NCBI RefSeq assembly: GCF_946190275.1
Contig: NZ_CAMHZQ010000020.1
Coordinates: forward strand, 1-39,245
Source of the DNA: Streptococcus mitis
GTDB lineage: Bacteria; Bacillota; Bacilli; Lactobacillales; Streptococcaceae
Direction of reading: 5' to 3'
Length of the DNA: 39,245 nt
Positions 6,454-14,733 of the stretch are shown here, in pieces. Each line of letters starts with the position of its first letter. Positions within the stretch are counted from its first letter, which is position 1. The notes beneath the pieces are model-generated. The model saw only the letters and a program-made list of their open reading frames with translations, had not been told where the DNA came from and made no database searches. The translations under genes were made by a program, and so were the position numbers.

Positions 6454-6462
6454 ATTATAGCA
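6454..6462 (-). promoter_or_regulatory. Extended -10 promoter for the minus-strand gene at 6191
   Basis: On the minus strand TGCTATAAT, a perfect extended -10, ends about 23 bp before the gene start. The -35 region (CTTATC at 17 bp) is poor, as is common for extended -10 promoters. CTGCT and AGCAG flank it as an inverted repeat (6446-6463). Confidence 0.6.
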
Positions 6463-6499
6463 GAAAAAGAGGGAAGGATAAGAAGATTGAGTAGAATAA

Positions 6500-6526
6500 A
6501 AAAGCACCTAACAGGAGTCAGGCGCA
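6500..6526 (-). terminator. Possible minus-strand terminator
   Basis: GCACCT and AGGCGC form a short stem with one mismatch. Read on the minus strand it is followed by TTTTTT. It would stop leftward transcription before the promoter at 6454, though no leftward gene is known to the right. Weak call. Confidence 0.3.
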
Positions 6527-6560
6527 TACTTAAATAATTAAAATCATTATATCACAAAAA

Positions 6561-6579
6561 TGCTTGCCCGCATAGTTGA
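6561..6579 (+). repeat. 19-nt shared element at the ribosome site of the gene at 6594
   Basis: TGCTTGCCCGCATAGTTGA, identical to 3278-3296. It directly abuts the Shine-Dalgarno sequence GAGAGGA, so it lies in the 5' leader of this early gene. The leader of int carries the exact complement. Confidence 0.8.
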
Positions 6580-6593
6580 GAGGATGTAAAAAA

Positions 6594-6884
6594 ATGGAAG
6601 GTATAACGCTACAATTACGATTGGACGGCGAAAGTGCTGAATTGTTCACAAACCAATTACTGACCTTTGCTGAGAAGCAGGTCAAGGAGCAGTTAGAGAA
6701 TGATCGCATGCCAATCAATCAACAAGCTTTGATGAAGAAGTTCGGCTTCACTCATGGCTATGTTAAGCAGTTAGAACGCAAAGGATTAAGATTTCGTAAG
6801 CAAGGGAAAGATATTATGTACGATATCAATGATGTTTATGAGATTTTGGAGTTGGAGAAAGAAGTACGAAAATTAAGAGCATAA
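6594..6884 (+). CDS. Small DNA-binding protein, DUF771/excisionase-like
   Basis: 96 residues from the ATG at 6594, with GAGAGGA 10 nt upstream; an in-frame TTG at 6576 lies inside the shared 19-nt element. The C-terminal half (INQQALMKKFGFTHGYVKQL then GLRFRKQGKDIMYDINDVYEIL) reads as a winged helix of the kind found in DUF771 and excisionase proteins, with a wing ending in the aromatic-D-x-x-D pattern. The N-terminal half is amphipathic. A role as directionality factor is tempting because its leader shares an element with int, but this is inference. Confidence 0.65.
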   Translation: MEGITLQLRLDGESAELFTNQLLTFAEKQVKEQLENDRMPINQQALMKKFGFTHGYVKQLERKGLRFRKQGKDIMYDINDVYEILELEKEVRKLRA

Positions 6885-6894
6885 GGAGATAAAA

Positions 6895-7221
6895 ATGTTT
6901 GAACCACCGATTTTAGACCAGCTGATGGGTGTTGGAGCTCTGCTGATTGGATTTGCAGGGGCTTGCCGTCATATCAAATTGCAGGAACAACGCAAGGAAG
7001 AAGAGAGACGAGAAGAGCAAGAATTTGCGTCTATGATTATCCAAGGTTATAACCATGCATACGAACGTGGTAGAGAGGCAGAACGCCAACAAATCCGCAA
7101 GAATATCCGTCGTCCATTTCCTGGATTTACCTATGACAACGAACCGCCTGTAGGCTTGCGCCCAGAACCTCTGGCATTACCAGAACCACGGAGAGTACAA
7201 TATGCAAATCGTATGGGATAG
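6895..7221 (+). CDS. Early protein with N-terminal membrane segment, function unknown
   Basis: 108 residues. Residues 9-25 (QLMGVGALLIGFAGACR) are hydrophobic. A highly charged helix rich in Arg and Glu follows (about 30-70) and then a Pro-rich tail. The N-terminal segment could anchor the helix at the membrane. AAGGAG lies 7 nt upstream of the ATG. Its last 20 nt overlap the next gene. No family recognised. Confidence 0.6.
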   Translation: MFEPPILDQLMGVGALLIGFAGACRHIKLQEQRKEEERREEQEFASMIIQGYNHAYERGREAERQQIRKNIRRPFPGFTYDNEPPVGLRPEPLALPEPRRVQYANRMG

Positions 7222-7393
7222 ACAAGCGTGGGATTTATCCACTTGCAAGCGTAGAGAGAAGATGCGTGACTTAGAAATGATGGCGCATATGCAACATGAA
7301 ATCGATGATCTCAAGAAACGATTGCAACAAGAACAATCTTTAAGAAAAAGATTAGAAGCAGAGAATTTCCAACTAAAACTAAGGAGGAAATGA
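7202..7393 (+). CDS. Small coiled-coil early protein
   Basis: 63 residues. From about residue 20 it is a continuous heptad-like helix (MMAHMQHEIDDLKKRLQQEQ and onward) ending in basic residues. The start lies inside the previous gene, with GGAGAG 6 nt upstream, and its stop overlaps the next ATG. No family recognised; it may dimerise through the coiled coil. Confidence 0.55.
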   Translation: MQIVWDRQAWDLSTCKRREKMRDLEMMAHMQHEIDDLKKRLQQEQSLRKRLEAENFQLKLRRK

Positions 7394-7527
7394 TGTACTT
7401 ATGGAAATGTACGTGCGCTGATTGTGGACGTGAGTTTGATTGGTATGATAACTATCCACCTCTTGAATGTGTTAAGTGTGGGAGTGTGGAAATCAAAAAT
7501 GAATTTAAAGGAAGGGCGTATGACTGA
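7393..7527 (+). CDS. Small zinc-ribbon protein
   Basis: 44 residues. Two Cys pairs, CADC (with an earlier Cys before it) and CVKC, are 20 residues apart, the layout of a rubredoxin-like zinc ribbon. Of two adjacent ATGs I take the second, which is 5 nt from AAGGAGG. Both its ends overlap the neighbouring genes by 1 nt, so translation is coupled. Short zinc-ribbon proteins are common early phage genes of unknown role. Confidence 0.6.
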   Translation: MYLWKCTCADCGREFDWYDNYPPLECVKCGSVEIKNEFKGRAYD

Positions 7528-7754
7528 TGGATTTACACCATAAAGGGAAGTCGTTTCTCAGAGCAGAAGTGACTGAGGAACAGAAAGAATTTGTAAAATT
7601 ACTAGCTGACATCAAAGGGATTCCAACTCAAGAATTTCTTGGACAAGTTGTTGCAATTTTTGTGGAAAACAACAGACAACTAATTGATAAATATCAAAAT
7701 GATTTGAAGGCATTGGTCGAAGATGCAAGTTCAAACGTGAACATGAACGTGTAA
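7527..7754 (+). CDS. Small early protein, function unknown
   Basis: 75 residues, with ATG overlapping the previous stop (TGATG). It is mostly helical. The middle (EFVKLLADIKGIPTQEFLGQ) has the flavour of a ribbon-helix-helix or small adaptor helix pair, followed by a short C-terminal helix. I recognise no family with confidence. Confidence 0.55.
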   Translation: MDLHHKGKSFLRAEVTEEQKEFVKLLADIKGIPTQEFLGQVVAIFVENNRQLIDKYQNDLKALVEDASSNVNMNV

Positions 7755-7765
7755 GGAGAGAAGAA

Positions 7766-8107
7766 ATGACTCAAGCGGAACGAATTAGGGAATATTATAG
7801 AGACTACCCTACTGCCTCATACGATGAAGTCGCTGAGGCTATCAACACGACAAATAGTATAGTGAGAGCGAATGTATCTAAAGATATGAAGGCAGGTAGA
7901 TGCGTCCGCTTGGAAGATAAGTCTATTGACTACTCACCTTACTTTAGCAAAACAGAGGAACTCATTGAACTAGTTGATTGGAAGAACGACAACAGACGTG
8001 AGTGGGTAGAAATGCTGACGAGAGCAGCGGAGAAAGAAACAGACAGCAACGTTATGCGTTTGCTGATTAAAGAAGCAAATAAATTGATGAAAGAGGTAAC
8101 CAAGTAA
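7766..8107 (+). CDS. Helix-turn-helix early phage protein
   Basis: 113 residues. The N-terminal part (YPTASYDEVAEAINTTNSIV, then a wing-like KAGRCVRLED) resembles a winged helix that would sort alternative DNA targets. The C-terminal part is helical. GGAGAG lies 6 nt before ATG. It ends 1 nt into the Gp157 gene and is one of a tightly overlapping run. No named family assigned. Confidence 0.6.
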   Translation: MTQAERIREYYRDYPTASYDEVAEAINTTNSIVRANVSKDMKAGRCVRLEDKSIDYSPYFSKTEELIELVDWKNDNRREWVEMLTRAAEKETDSNVMRLLIKEANKLMKEVTK

Positions 8108-8586
8108 TGGCAACACTTTATGAACTAACAGGAACCTTTAAACGGATAAATGATACGGAAGGGTTAGACGAAGAAACGAAGGCTGACACACTGGAATCAA
8201 TTGATTGGACTGAGCAGTTTGAAGAAAAGGTCGAAAATACTGCTAAGGTTATCAAAAATAAAGAAGCTAGCAAAAAGCTAATCAAAGAAGAAATTGATCG
8301 TCTGACTGCTCGTTATAAATCATTAGATAATGATGTTGTATGGCTTAAAAAAAGCATGCAAGAAGCATTTGAAATTACAGGGCATGAAAAAGTTAAGGGT
8401 TTACTTTTTACTGTTTACATGGGTAAAAATCAACCTTCAGTCGTTGTAGATGAGGATTTGCTACCTAAGAAATATTTTGTGCAGAAACTAACTCCAGATA
8501 AAACAACTATCAAGGAATTGCTGAATGCAGGTAAAAAGGTCAAGGGTGCTACCTTGCAAGAAAGTAGAAGTTTGAGGATTAAATAA
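8107..8586 (+). CDS. Siphovirus Gp157 family protein
   Basis: 159 residues. It opens with MATLYELTGTFKRI and has a long central coiled-coil (residues 40-95). The C-terminal part (YFVQKLTPDKTTIKELLNAG) is the hallmark of the Gp157 family of Sfi21-type streptococcal phages. In S. thermophilus, expression of this gene family has been tied to phage resistance; the molecular role is not settled. It lies just before the recombination and replication genes, as in Sfi21-like phages. Confidence 0.85.
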   Translation: MATLYELTGTFKRINDTEGLDEETKADTLESIDWTEQFEEKVENTAKVIKNKEASKKLIKEEIDRLTARYKSLDNDVVWLKKSMQEAFEITGHEKVKGLLFTVYMGKNQPSVVVDEDLLPKKYFVQKLTPDKTTIKELLNAGKKVKGATLQESRSLRIK

Positions 8587-8945
8587 TGGAATTGGTAAAC
8601 AAAACACGAGTAACGGATTCGCTAGCAGTTGTGATTGGACCAAAATCAATTGAAGTACTTGTTACAGAAGGATTTCTATTCGATGTTGCTATTCGTTTTG
8701 TGAAAGTAGACGAAACAAGTCTTGATCAAGGAAATGAAAAACCAGTATTCGCTCCAGAGTACAAGCTGGTCACAGTCGCTAAATACAAAGAAAAAACTAT
8801 CTTTGAATCGGAAGAAGATATTCGAAAATTCGAGAAGCAAGCAAAAGAAGTTAAATCGCTATTTGCCTTTGCAAAAGCAAATAAACAAAATTGGTTTAAC
8901 ACTGCCCTTTATCCAGGAGTGCTGACTGAGAAAGTTGGTGTTTGA
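8586..8945 (+). CDS. Early phage protein, function unknown
   Basis: 119 residues starting within the previous stop codon (TAATG). Beta-rich in the first half (SLAVVIGPKSIEVLVTEGF) and helical in the second. The middle stretch around FAPEYKLVTVAKYKEK and the C-terminus carry no motif I recognise. It sits between Gp157 and the resolvase and is probably part of the recombination module. Confidence 0.55.
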   Translation: MELVNKTRVTDSLAVVIGPKSIEVLVTEGFLFDVAIRFVKVDETSLDQGNEKPVFAPEYKLVTVAKYKEKTIFESEEDIRKFEKQAKEVKSLFAFAKANKQNWFNTALYPGVLTEKVGV

Positions 8946-9430
8946 TGAAAATTTTAGCTATTGACCCAAGTAGCAATAAGATTGAAACTTCAACAACAGG
9001 GATTGTCTTATTAGACAATGCGAGATTAGTCGATAGTTGGGTAGCTTCTTATGGTATGCGAGGTTTCGCAGATTGGTTCCATGAAATTGGAACGAGCCTT
9101 GAGTTCGATGTAGTGATTGTTGAAGAATTTAGAGCAAGAGATAACGACAAATCGAAAGATAATAGCGTAGCAGAAACTATCGCTTATATCCAGTTGTGTT
9201 ATCCAGAAGCTATTCTTCAATTCAATGCAGGATATAAGTCGGATATTCCAGACGATCTTTTAAAAATCTTAGGTCTTTGGAAGTTTGAGAAAAGCCATCA
9301 TCAGGATATTCGAGCAGCAGCAAGACTAGGTCTATTTTGGGCAATGAGAAATGATATTGAAGAAGTGGTTCATGATATCGGAAAGGTGGTGAGTGAGTAT
9401 CACAATAACGCTAAGAAAGTGGCAAGCTGA
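8945..9430 (+). CDS. RuvC-like Holliday junction resolvase
   Basis: 161 residues from the ATG at 8945, which overlaps the previous stop (TGATG). It has an RNase H fold with the metal-binding residues of RuvC-type phage resolvases: Asp7 in AIDPSS, Glu60/Glu61 in VIVEEF, and His118-His119-Asp121 in SHHQDIRAA. The family cuts branched DNA and is needed to resolve replication or recombination intermediates before packaging. Its end overlaps the helicase gene by 38 nt. Confidence 0.85.
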   Translation: MKILAIDPSSNKIETSTTGIVLLDNARLVDSWVASYGMRGFADWFHEIGTSLEFDVVIVEEFRARDNDKSKDNSVAETIAYIQLCYPEAILQFNAGYKSDIPDDLLKILGLWKFEKSHHQDIRAAARLGLFWAMRNDIEEVVHDIGKVVSEYHNNAKKVAS

Positions 9431-10586
9431 AGCAGTAAAGAGAAGTGAACATTTATCAAACGGAATTTTTCTTGAGGCTTTAGGGGGCAGAGGCAAAACT
9501 ATCTGTGCGCTTGCTATCGCCAAGCATAAGAAAGCTAAAAAAATCATCATCACAAACAATAGATTAGCAATCCTAAATGGCTGGATTGATGCAGTCAAGT
9601 TTATGAACTTTGATGAAGATGTTGAAATTATCATCCAAACAGATAGATATTTTCAGAACCAAGTCAAAAAGGGGCATAAATTATCCTGTGACGTGCTGAT
9701 AATAGATGAGTGGCAGAATATGTCGTCCGATAAGCAAGTGGCCTTATATCGTAAAATAAAACGGAAATACACGATAGGTCTTTCAGCAACGCCGATCCGA
9801 AAAAAAGGACAAAATTTTTATCCACTTGAAAAAACAGTATTTGGATGGGCGACACCTAATAACAAGTTTGATTGGCAAAAGACTCATGGGAAAATGGTCT
9901 ATGATCCATTTAGCTACTCAAAGGAAAAGTGGGAAGATTTCAGAGACTATGAAAGTTATATCTCGAACTTGCCTAATTTCTTCCGCTGGGAAGAAATCGA
10001 AGAAATCGAAAATGCAGTTGAGAATAACGGATTTGAAACAAAGTTTTATCCCGTGACAGTTGATCCAGGTAATCCCGAGAAACTGTCCGAGTTTAGAAAG
10101 TTAAATCTAGTAACAGTTGACGGCAAGACTGCCATGGCCAAGCAATCGTTTGGAAGAAAGACCTTTGAGCGTTACTTAAACCAAACGGGCGTAGCAGTCG
10201 ATTTTCCAAAATTAAAACCAGTCAACGCTGATACACCACTATTGTTGAAATTAGATGGACTGATTGAACGAGCGCCACACGATATGCTGATTGTCAGCAA
10301 GTCTAAGCAAATTGTGAATGTTATTCGTGAGCGCCATCCTGAAGTTGGAATTTGGACAGGCGACATTCAAGAAGGACTTGATAATCAAGTGGTCGTTGCT
10401 ACCAGTCAAGTGTTGGGTGTTGGAGTAGACGGCTTGCAACATAAATACCAAACCATTGTCGTACTAGATCCTGTCGAAGAAGGTTCTGGAGAGTATGATG
10501 ATTATCGTCAACTGCTTTGGCGTATAACAGGAAGCCGTCAGCAGCATGATGTAAATGTAATTGAATTTTATTTTAAAGGAGTATAG
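9393..10586 (+). CDS. SF2 DNA helicase
   Basis: 397 residues. GTG start with GAAAGGTGG close upstream, lying inside the resolvase gene. Motif I is GGRGKT (31-36), motif II is the DEWQ box (105-108) after VLII, motif III is SATP (131-134), and a motif VI-like QLLWRITGSRQQ lies near residue 375. This is the compact DEAD/DEAH-type helicase common in Sfi21-like phages. It likely unwinds or remodels DNA with the neighbouring Sak4-like ATPase and DUF669 protein. Confidence 0.9.
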   Translation: MSITITLRKWQAEAVKRSEHLSNGIFLEALGGRGKTICALAIAKHKKAKKIIITNNRLAILNGWIDAVKFMNFDEDVEIIIQTDRYFQNQVKKGHKLSCDVLIIDEWQNMSSDKQVALYRKIKRKYTIGLSATPIRKKGQNFYPLEKTVFGWATPNNKFDWQKTHGKMVYDPFSYSKEKWEDFRDYESYISNLPNFFRWEEIEEIENAVENNGFETKFYPVTVDPGNPEKLSEFRKLNLVTVDGKTAMAKQSFGRKTFERYLNQTGVAVDFPKLKPVNADTPLLLKLDGLIERAPHDMLIVSKSKQIVNVIRERHPEVGIWTGDIQEGLDNQVVVATSQVLGVGVDGLQHKYQTIVVLDPVEEGSGEYDDYRQLLWRITGSRQQHDVNVIEFYFKGV

Positions 10587-10589
10587 AAA

Positions 10590-10925
10590 ATGAAAGAATC
10601 AAAAAAATATATCGTATTTCGTGACAAAGAAACTGGCCAGTTTTTAACTGGGTGTAAAAGTAAGGGTACACTTGCTTTTGATGCAAAATTCACTGAAGAT
10701 ATTGAATCAGCAGCTATAACAAGCGTTGAGGCATTTGAGGATCAGAAAAAACAATATAAAGCTGTTGCTAAAGCAATGAAATGTGAAATCATTGTGGTAG
10801 ATGCGACTTTTAAGCTGAATTATTTAAACGGCGAAGAAGTGAAAGCAGTCGAACGTAAAGAAGTGAAGCTTCCATCGCTAATTGATTTGATTGGTTCCTT
10901 ATTTGAAGAGGGGGCGGAAGATTAA
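10590..10925 (+). CDS. Early phage protein, function unknown
   Basis: 111 residues. A beta-rich N-terminus (KYIVFRDKETGQFLTGCKSK) resembles a single-strand-binding or ubiquitin-like small fold, but no family is certain. AAAGGAG lies 7 nt upstream. The last base overlaps the ATPase gene start, so the pair is translationally coupled and may act together. Confidence 0.55.
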   Translation: MKESKKYIVFRDKETGQFLTGCKSKGTLAFDAKFTEDIESAAITSVEAFEDQKKQYKAVAKAMKCEIIVVDATFKLNYLNGEEVKAVERKEVKLPSLIDLIGSLFEEGAED

Positions 10926-11722
10926 TGTTTAAATTACCAGAAAACAAACCTCGAGTCCCACGGGACACACCTCGAAACTATTTCATTTATGGCGAAACCA
11001 TGAGTGGCAAGTCTTATCTTGCGAATGAATTTCCAAATCCAATCATTTTGAATACGGACGGAAATGCTGAGGCAAACAGCGTACCAAGTATTCAGTTGGT
11101 AAATGAAAAAGACCAGACTGGAAAGATTACGAACTCAGTCATTAAGCAACTGGGAGAAATCCTTTTGGCCCTTCAAACTCAAAAACATTCGTACGAAACA
11201 GTCGTTGTTGATGTTATCGATGATGTGATTGAAATGATTAAAATTGCAGTTTGTGACGAATTGACACCAGCTGGCAAACCAAGGTTGAAATCATTGTCGG
11301 AGGTTCCATACGGAAAAGGATATGATTTCTTTAATCAAGCAGTCACTGAGTTGGTTATTGACTTGAAGGCTTTACCAATGAATGTAATTTATATCAGCCG
11401 TCAGATTTCAGAATATGATGACAACGGTAATGCAACCAAAGATAAACCAAGTTTGAAAGATAAGTACGTTAACCTTATTAATGGTAATTCGGACTTGATG
11501 ATCCATACTGAAAAAATCGGTCGCAATTATAATCGTGAGGTTGACCGCAAACGTAAGACTTACTATGCAGACCAAGTTGATGATAAAGAAATTTTAAAAA
11601 TCTTGACAACCATCCGTGGTGCAGTTGAGCCTGCACGAGTTAAGAAAACAGAAACGTCCAGAATTGAACCGACTGCCAAAGTAGAGAAGAACGAAGATGC
11701 AGCAGTTAAAGAATTATTTTAA
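10925..11722 (+). CDS. AAA_24 family ATPase, Sak4-like recombinase
   Basis: 265 residues. Walker A is GETMSGKS (23-30) and Walker B the hydrophobic strand TVVVDVID near residue 98. A conserved ISRQISEYDDNGN follows. This is the single-domain RecA-like core of the AAA_24/Sak4 group, which mediates single-strand annealing together with a phage SSB. The protein at 11742 (DUF669) is the expected partner, and the gene order is the usual one. Confidence 0.85.
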   Translation: MFKLPENKPRVPRDTPRNYFIYGETMSGKSYLANEFPNPIILNTDGNAEANSVPSIQLVNEKDQTGKITNSVIKQLGEILLALQTQKHSYETVVVDVIDDVIEMIKIAVCDELTPAGKPRLKSLSEVPYGKGYDFFNQAVTELVIDLKALPMNVIYISRQISEYDDNGNATKDKPSLKDKYVNLINGNSDLMIHTEKIGRNYNREVDRKRKTYYADQVDDKEILKILTTIRGAVEPARVKKTETSRIEPTAKVEKNEDAAVKELF

Positions 11723-11741
11723 GAATTAAAGGAGAAAACAA

Positions 11742-12251
11742 ATGAGTTTATTAGATATCGCAAAAACAATTAAAAAAGAAGGATTTGACCCACGTAAGGA
11801 TAGCGCGAATGGACCTGGTCCTATTCCAGCTGGAACTTACCCAGTAGTATTGAAAAAAGCAACATTTAACGTCGCAGATAGCGGTTGGGAGAGTTTGGGT
11901 TATCAGTTCGAAATTCGAGGTGGAGACCACATCGGGCGTTCTGGATTTGCCACATTCGGGACTTTGACAGAGTGGAAAGGTAAAAGTCTTGAATGGGCAG
12001 TACAACGTACTATTAAATTCTTCCAAAAAACAATTGTATTAAGTGGTGACCAGGTTATGACCGATGATTTTGTAGACGGAAAGAGCATGGAAGAAGCTTT
12101 GCAACGTAAAGCAGTTGGCTCTTACTTCAATCTGATTATCACTGTAACTAAAGGTAAAGATGGTCGTGAGTTCCGTAGTTATGACCTTGAAGAAGATACC
12201 ATGCAGCCTGTAAATGTAGAAGAAATTGAGGATGATGGTTTACCATTCTAA
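11742..12251 (+). CDS. DUF669 family, single-strand DNA-binding-like protein
   Basis: 169 residues matching DUF669: GPGPIPAGTYPVVLKKA near the start, then a beta-rich body. It ends in an acidic tail, EEIEDDGLPF. The last residues copy the C-terminal tip of bacterial SSB (D-D-x-(I/L)-P-F), which binds replication partners. Position between Sak4-like ATPase and primase supports an SSB role. Ribosome site AAAGGAG precedes ATG. Confidence 0.85.
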   Translation: MSLLDIAKTIKKEGFDPRKDSANGPGPIPAGTYPVVLKKATFNVADSGWESLGYQFEIRGGDHIGRSGFATFGTLTEWKGKSLEWAVQRTIKFFQKTIVLSGDQVMTDDFVDGKSMEEALQRKAVGSYFNLIITVTKGKDGREFRSYDLEEDTMQPVNVEEIEDDGLPF

Positions 12252-12269
12252 AAAATAAGGAGTTAAGAT

Positions 12270-13091
12270 ATGCCGTCAATGAAAGAATACGCTTTGCAGT
12301 ATCAAAAATTAGGCTTCTCAGTTATCCCAATCAATCCAAAGAACAAGATGCCTTTGATTGAATTTGCCGACAAGCCTGCCATGACTACAACTGAGATTGA
12401 AAACTTTTGGGATGGCTACCCTAATGCAAATATAGCTTTAAAAACAACTAACTTTTTTGTTATTGATATCGATAAGCACGGCAATTCCAACGGCTTTGAG
12501 TCACTTAAAAAATGGAAATATTTGGGCTTGATTGAACCGACACTGCAAGCTAAGACGGCAAGCGGTGGGAAACACCTCTTTTACTTCAAGAGAGAGGATA
12601 CCCCTATCACTCAAATGATTAATTTCTTACCAGGTGTTGACATCAAAGCTCATGAAAACAATTATGTTTTGGTTGCTCCATCAGCAACAGAAAAAGGACA
12701 GTATGAGTGGGATCTGGAAAAATCCAAGGAAGGTGGTACGATGGTTACCCCTTCCAAAGAATTAATACATGCTATAAAAAAACAGTATGGTGAAACTCAT
12801 GGCTATAAGTATGATGGTAAGGACGGTCTTAGGGACTTAGCTAGACGTTCGCATACTAGAGGCCGAACCCAAACAACAGATCTATTTGAAACAATTGCTC
12901 TTGGTTTTGGTGATGAGGGTGGACGAAATGACAAACTAGCCAAGTTTGTAGGTGGTCTCTTATATCGGGCAGTCGACGATGGTGTAGTTGTTCAACTTGC
13001 AAGACTGGCAAACGCAAATAGCCCAAACCCTTTAACTGAAAAGGAAGTGATGCGTACTGTTGAAAGTATGATTAAAAAAGATATGAGGTGA
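12270..13091 (+). CDS. Bifunctional primase-polymerase (PrimPol)
   Basis: 273 residues. The PrimPol domain (about 5-160) has the metal residues Asp66 and Asp68 in VIDIDKHG, His102 in SGGKHLFY and Asp124 in GVDIKAH. A PriCT_1-like C-terminal helical part follows (residues 200-273). It makes primers for phage replication and is paired with the VapE-type helicase that begins 4 nt before its stop. AAGGAG lies upstream. Confidence 0.9.
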   Translation: MPSMKEYALQYQKLGFSVIPINPKNKMPLIEFADKPAMTTTEIENFWDGYPNANIALKTTNFFVIDIDKHGNSNGFESLKKWKYLGLIEPTLQAKTASGGKHLFYFKREDTPITQMINFLPGVDIKAHENNYVLVAPSATEKGQYEWDLEKSKEGGTMVTPSKELIHAIKKQYGETHGYKYDGKDGLRDLARRSHTRGRTQTTDLFETIALGFGDEGGRNDKLAKFVGGLLYRAVDDGVVVQLARLANANSPNPLTEKEVMRTVESMIKKDMR

Positions 13092-14422
13092 GAGTAATCG
13101 GTGATGTAGTAAGTATAAATTCACAAGATAAAATGATTACAAATGCAAAAGGTGACATCAAAGCAAATAGCCCGATGAATGTACTTGTAGCGTTTAAAGC
13201 TGATGATCAACTAAGTATTTATTTAAAACACAATGATTTCTCTCAAGAACATGAACTCCTTAAAGATATCAAGATTGGCAACACTCTTTTTAAAAAAGGT
13301 GAGCTCCCTTCTAACTTTGATTCAGTCGTCAAAGTTTACTTTGAAAGTGTGTTAGGTGTTGCTTTCTCAAATCAAGCAATGCTGGATGGCATGGAGACTT
13401 TCTTTTCAGAAAGATCATACAATCCAGTTGTTGAGTATATGGAGAGAGCAGCTAAAAAGTGGGACGGCAGAAACCGGATTGACCGCATGCTTCAAGTATA
13501 TCTCGGCGCTGAAGATATCCCTTTAATTTCTAAAATCGCTCAAATGTGGTTAGTTGGTGCAGTTGCTAAAGTCTATGATCCTTACGTAAAATTTGACTAT
13601 GTTCTGGACCTGGTCGGTGGTCAAGGCGTTGGGAAAACCTCTCTGCTCCAAAAGTTAGGTGGTGACTGGTATACCGATGCAGTTACTGATTTTACAAACA
13701 AAGACAATTATGACATCATGCTAAAATCTTTGATTGTCAATGATGATGAAATGGTTGCTAGCAATCGCATGAGTTTTGCAGAAACGAAAGCCTTTATCTC
13801 AAAAACAAGCTTACGTTATCGTAAACCTTACATGAAGCGTACAGAAGAATTTGCTAAGAATTTCATCTTAGCAAGGACGACGAACCAGAAAGAATACCTC
13901 AAAGATAAGACTGGGGAGCGACGGTTCTTATCTGTGATGGCAGATGCTAGTAAGCAAAAGAAACACCCGATGGAAATCGAACCTGAGACAATTGAGCAGA
14001 TTTGGGGGGAAGCTGTCACAATCTATAAAACTGGTGTTGATTTGATGTTTGATAAAAAGACAGAAGAAGAGCTGAACATCTATCGAGAGAGGTTTATGTA
14101 TCGTGATGAAGTTGAATTGCAGGTACTGGAATATTTAGATATGCCTGTACCTCGAAATTGGCATAATTGGTCCATGCAGCAGCAACATCAATATACCTTT
14201 AAGTATTTTGATAACAATGGCGAGTTTGAACCTGGTGCTGAGAAGTTATCGAAAGTTTCAACTCGGGAAATCATGTATAACCTATTTATGAGAAATTCGA
14301 ATGATAAGAAACTCTCTACTAAAATCAATATGATCATGGACAATCATCCCGATTGGCAAAAGGGGCAGTTCCGAATCGGTGGAAAAAATACAAAAGGTTT
14401 TAAGAGAATTATACAAAAGTAG
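13088..14422 (+). CDS. VapE/VirE-family replicative helicase-like ATPase
   Basis: 444 residues from a GTG overlapping the primase stop. Residues about 110-330 hold the virulence-associated E domain: KWDGRNRIDRML, Walker A GGQGVGKT (177-184), Walker B LIVNDDEM (215-222) and the arginine-rich stretch KTGERRFLSV. These proteins act as the SF3-like helicase partner of PrimPol in streptococcal phages. The repeat cluster directly downstream is the likely origin it acts on. Confidence 0.85.
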   Translation: MRVIGDVVSINSQDKMITNAKGDIKANSPMNVLVAFKADDQLSIYLKHNDFSQEHELLKDIKIGNTLFKKGELPSNFDSVVKVYFESVLGVAFSNQAMLDGMETFFSERSYNPVVEYMERAAKKWDGRNRIDRMLQVYLGAEDIPLISKIAQMWLVGAVAKVYDPYVKFDYVLDLVGGQGVGKTSLLQKLGGDWYTDAVTDFTNKDNYDIMLKSLIVNDDEMVASNRMSFAETKAFISKTSLRYRKPYMKRTEEFAKNFILARTTNQKEYLKDKTGERRFLSVMADASKQKKHPMEIEPETIEQIWGEAVTIYKTGVDLMFDKKTEEELNIYRERFMYRDEVELQVLEYLDMPVPRNWHNWSMQQQHQYTFKYFDNNGEFEPGAEKLSKVSTREIMYNLFMRNSNDKKLSTKINMIMDNHPDWQKGQFRIGGKNTKGFKRIIQK

Positions 14423-14430
14423 ATTGGATA

Positions 14431-14702
14431 CGTTTCTGATTTCTATCGGTTGCATCGGATACACTTTAAAAAAAGAACGGTTGCATGTATCCGATATGCA
14501 TCCGATAAATCGAAAAAACGGTTGCACCCCTAAACCCTTGGTATTACTGGTTTTTATTAAGTATTTTTATATAATGCAACCGATACAACCGATATTTTAT
14601 AAAAAGTATATTTAATAATAGTATATAAAGAGAAAGCCTATTAAATAAGGATTCTTAAAATTTACTTTTTACTTTTTGATTTCTATCGGTTGCACGGTTG
14701 CA
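14431..14702. other. Iteron-rich putative replication origin
   Basis: AT-rich gene-free region after the helicase gene. The octamer CGGTTGCA occurs at 14447, 14478, 14519, 14687 and 14695, and in inverse at 14575, six times in 256 bp. An 18-nt unit TGATTTCTATCGGTTGCA is repeated exactly at 14437-14454 and 14677-14694. Inverted ATCGGATAC / GTATCCGAT arms lie at about 14453-14492. Repeats beside PrimPol and VapE genes are typical of phage origins. A short frame through this stretch is only the repeats being open. Confidence 0.7.
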
Positions 14703-14733
14703 TTAAATTTTGTTTGTAAAAAATGGAGAAAAA

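Noticed and set aside
14379..14615. Reading frame overlapping the helicase end and the iterons
   Set aside because: No ribosome site, and its content is the translated repeats (GCIGYT and similar) with a Phe/Ile/Tyr-rich AT tail.
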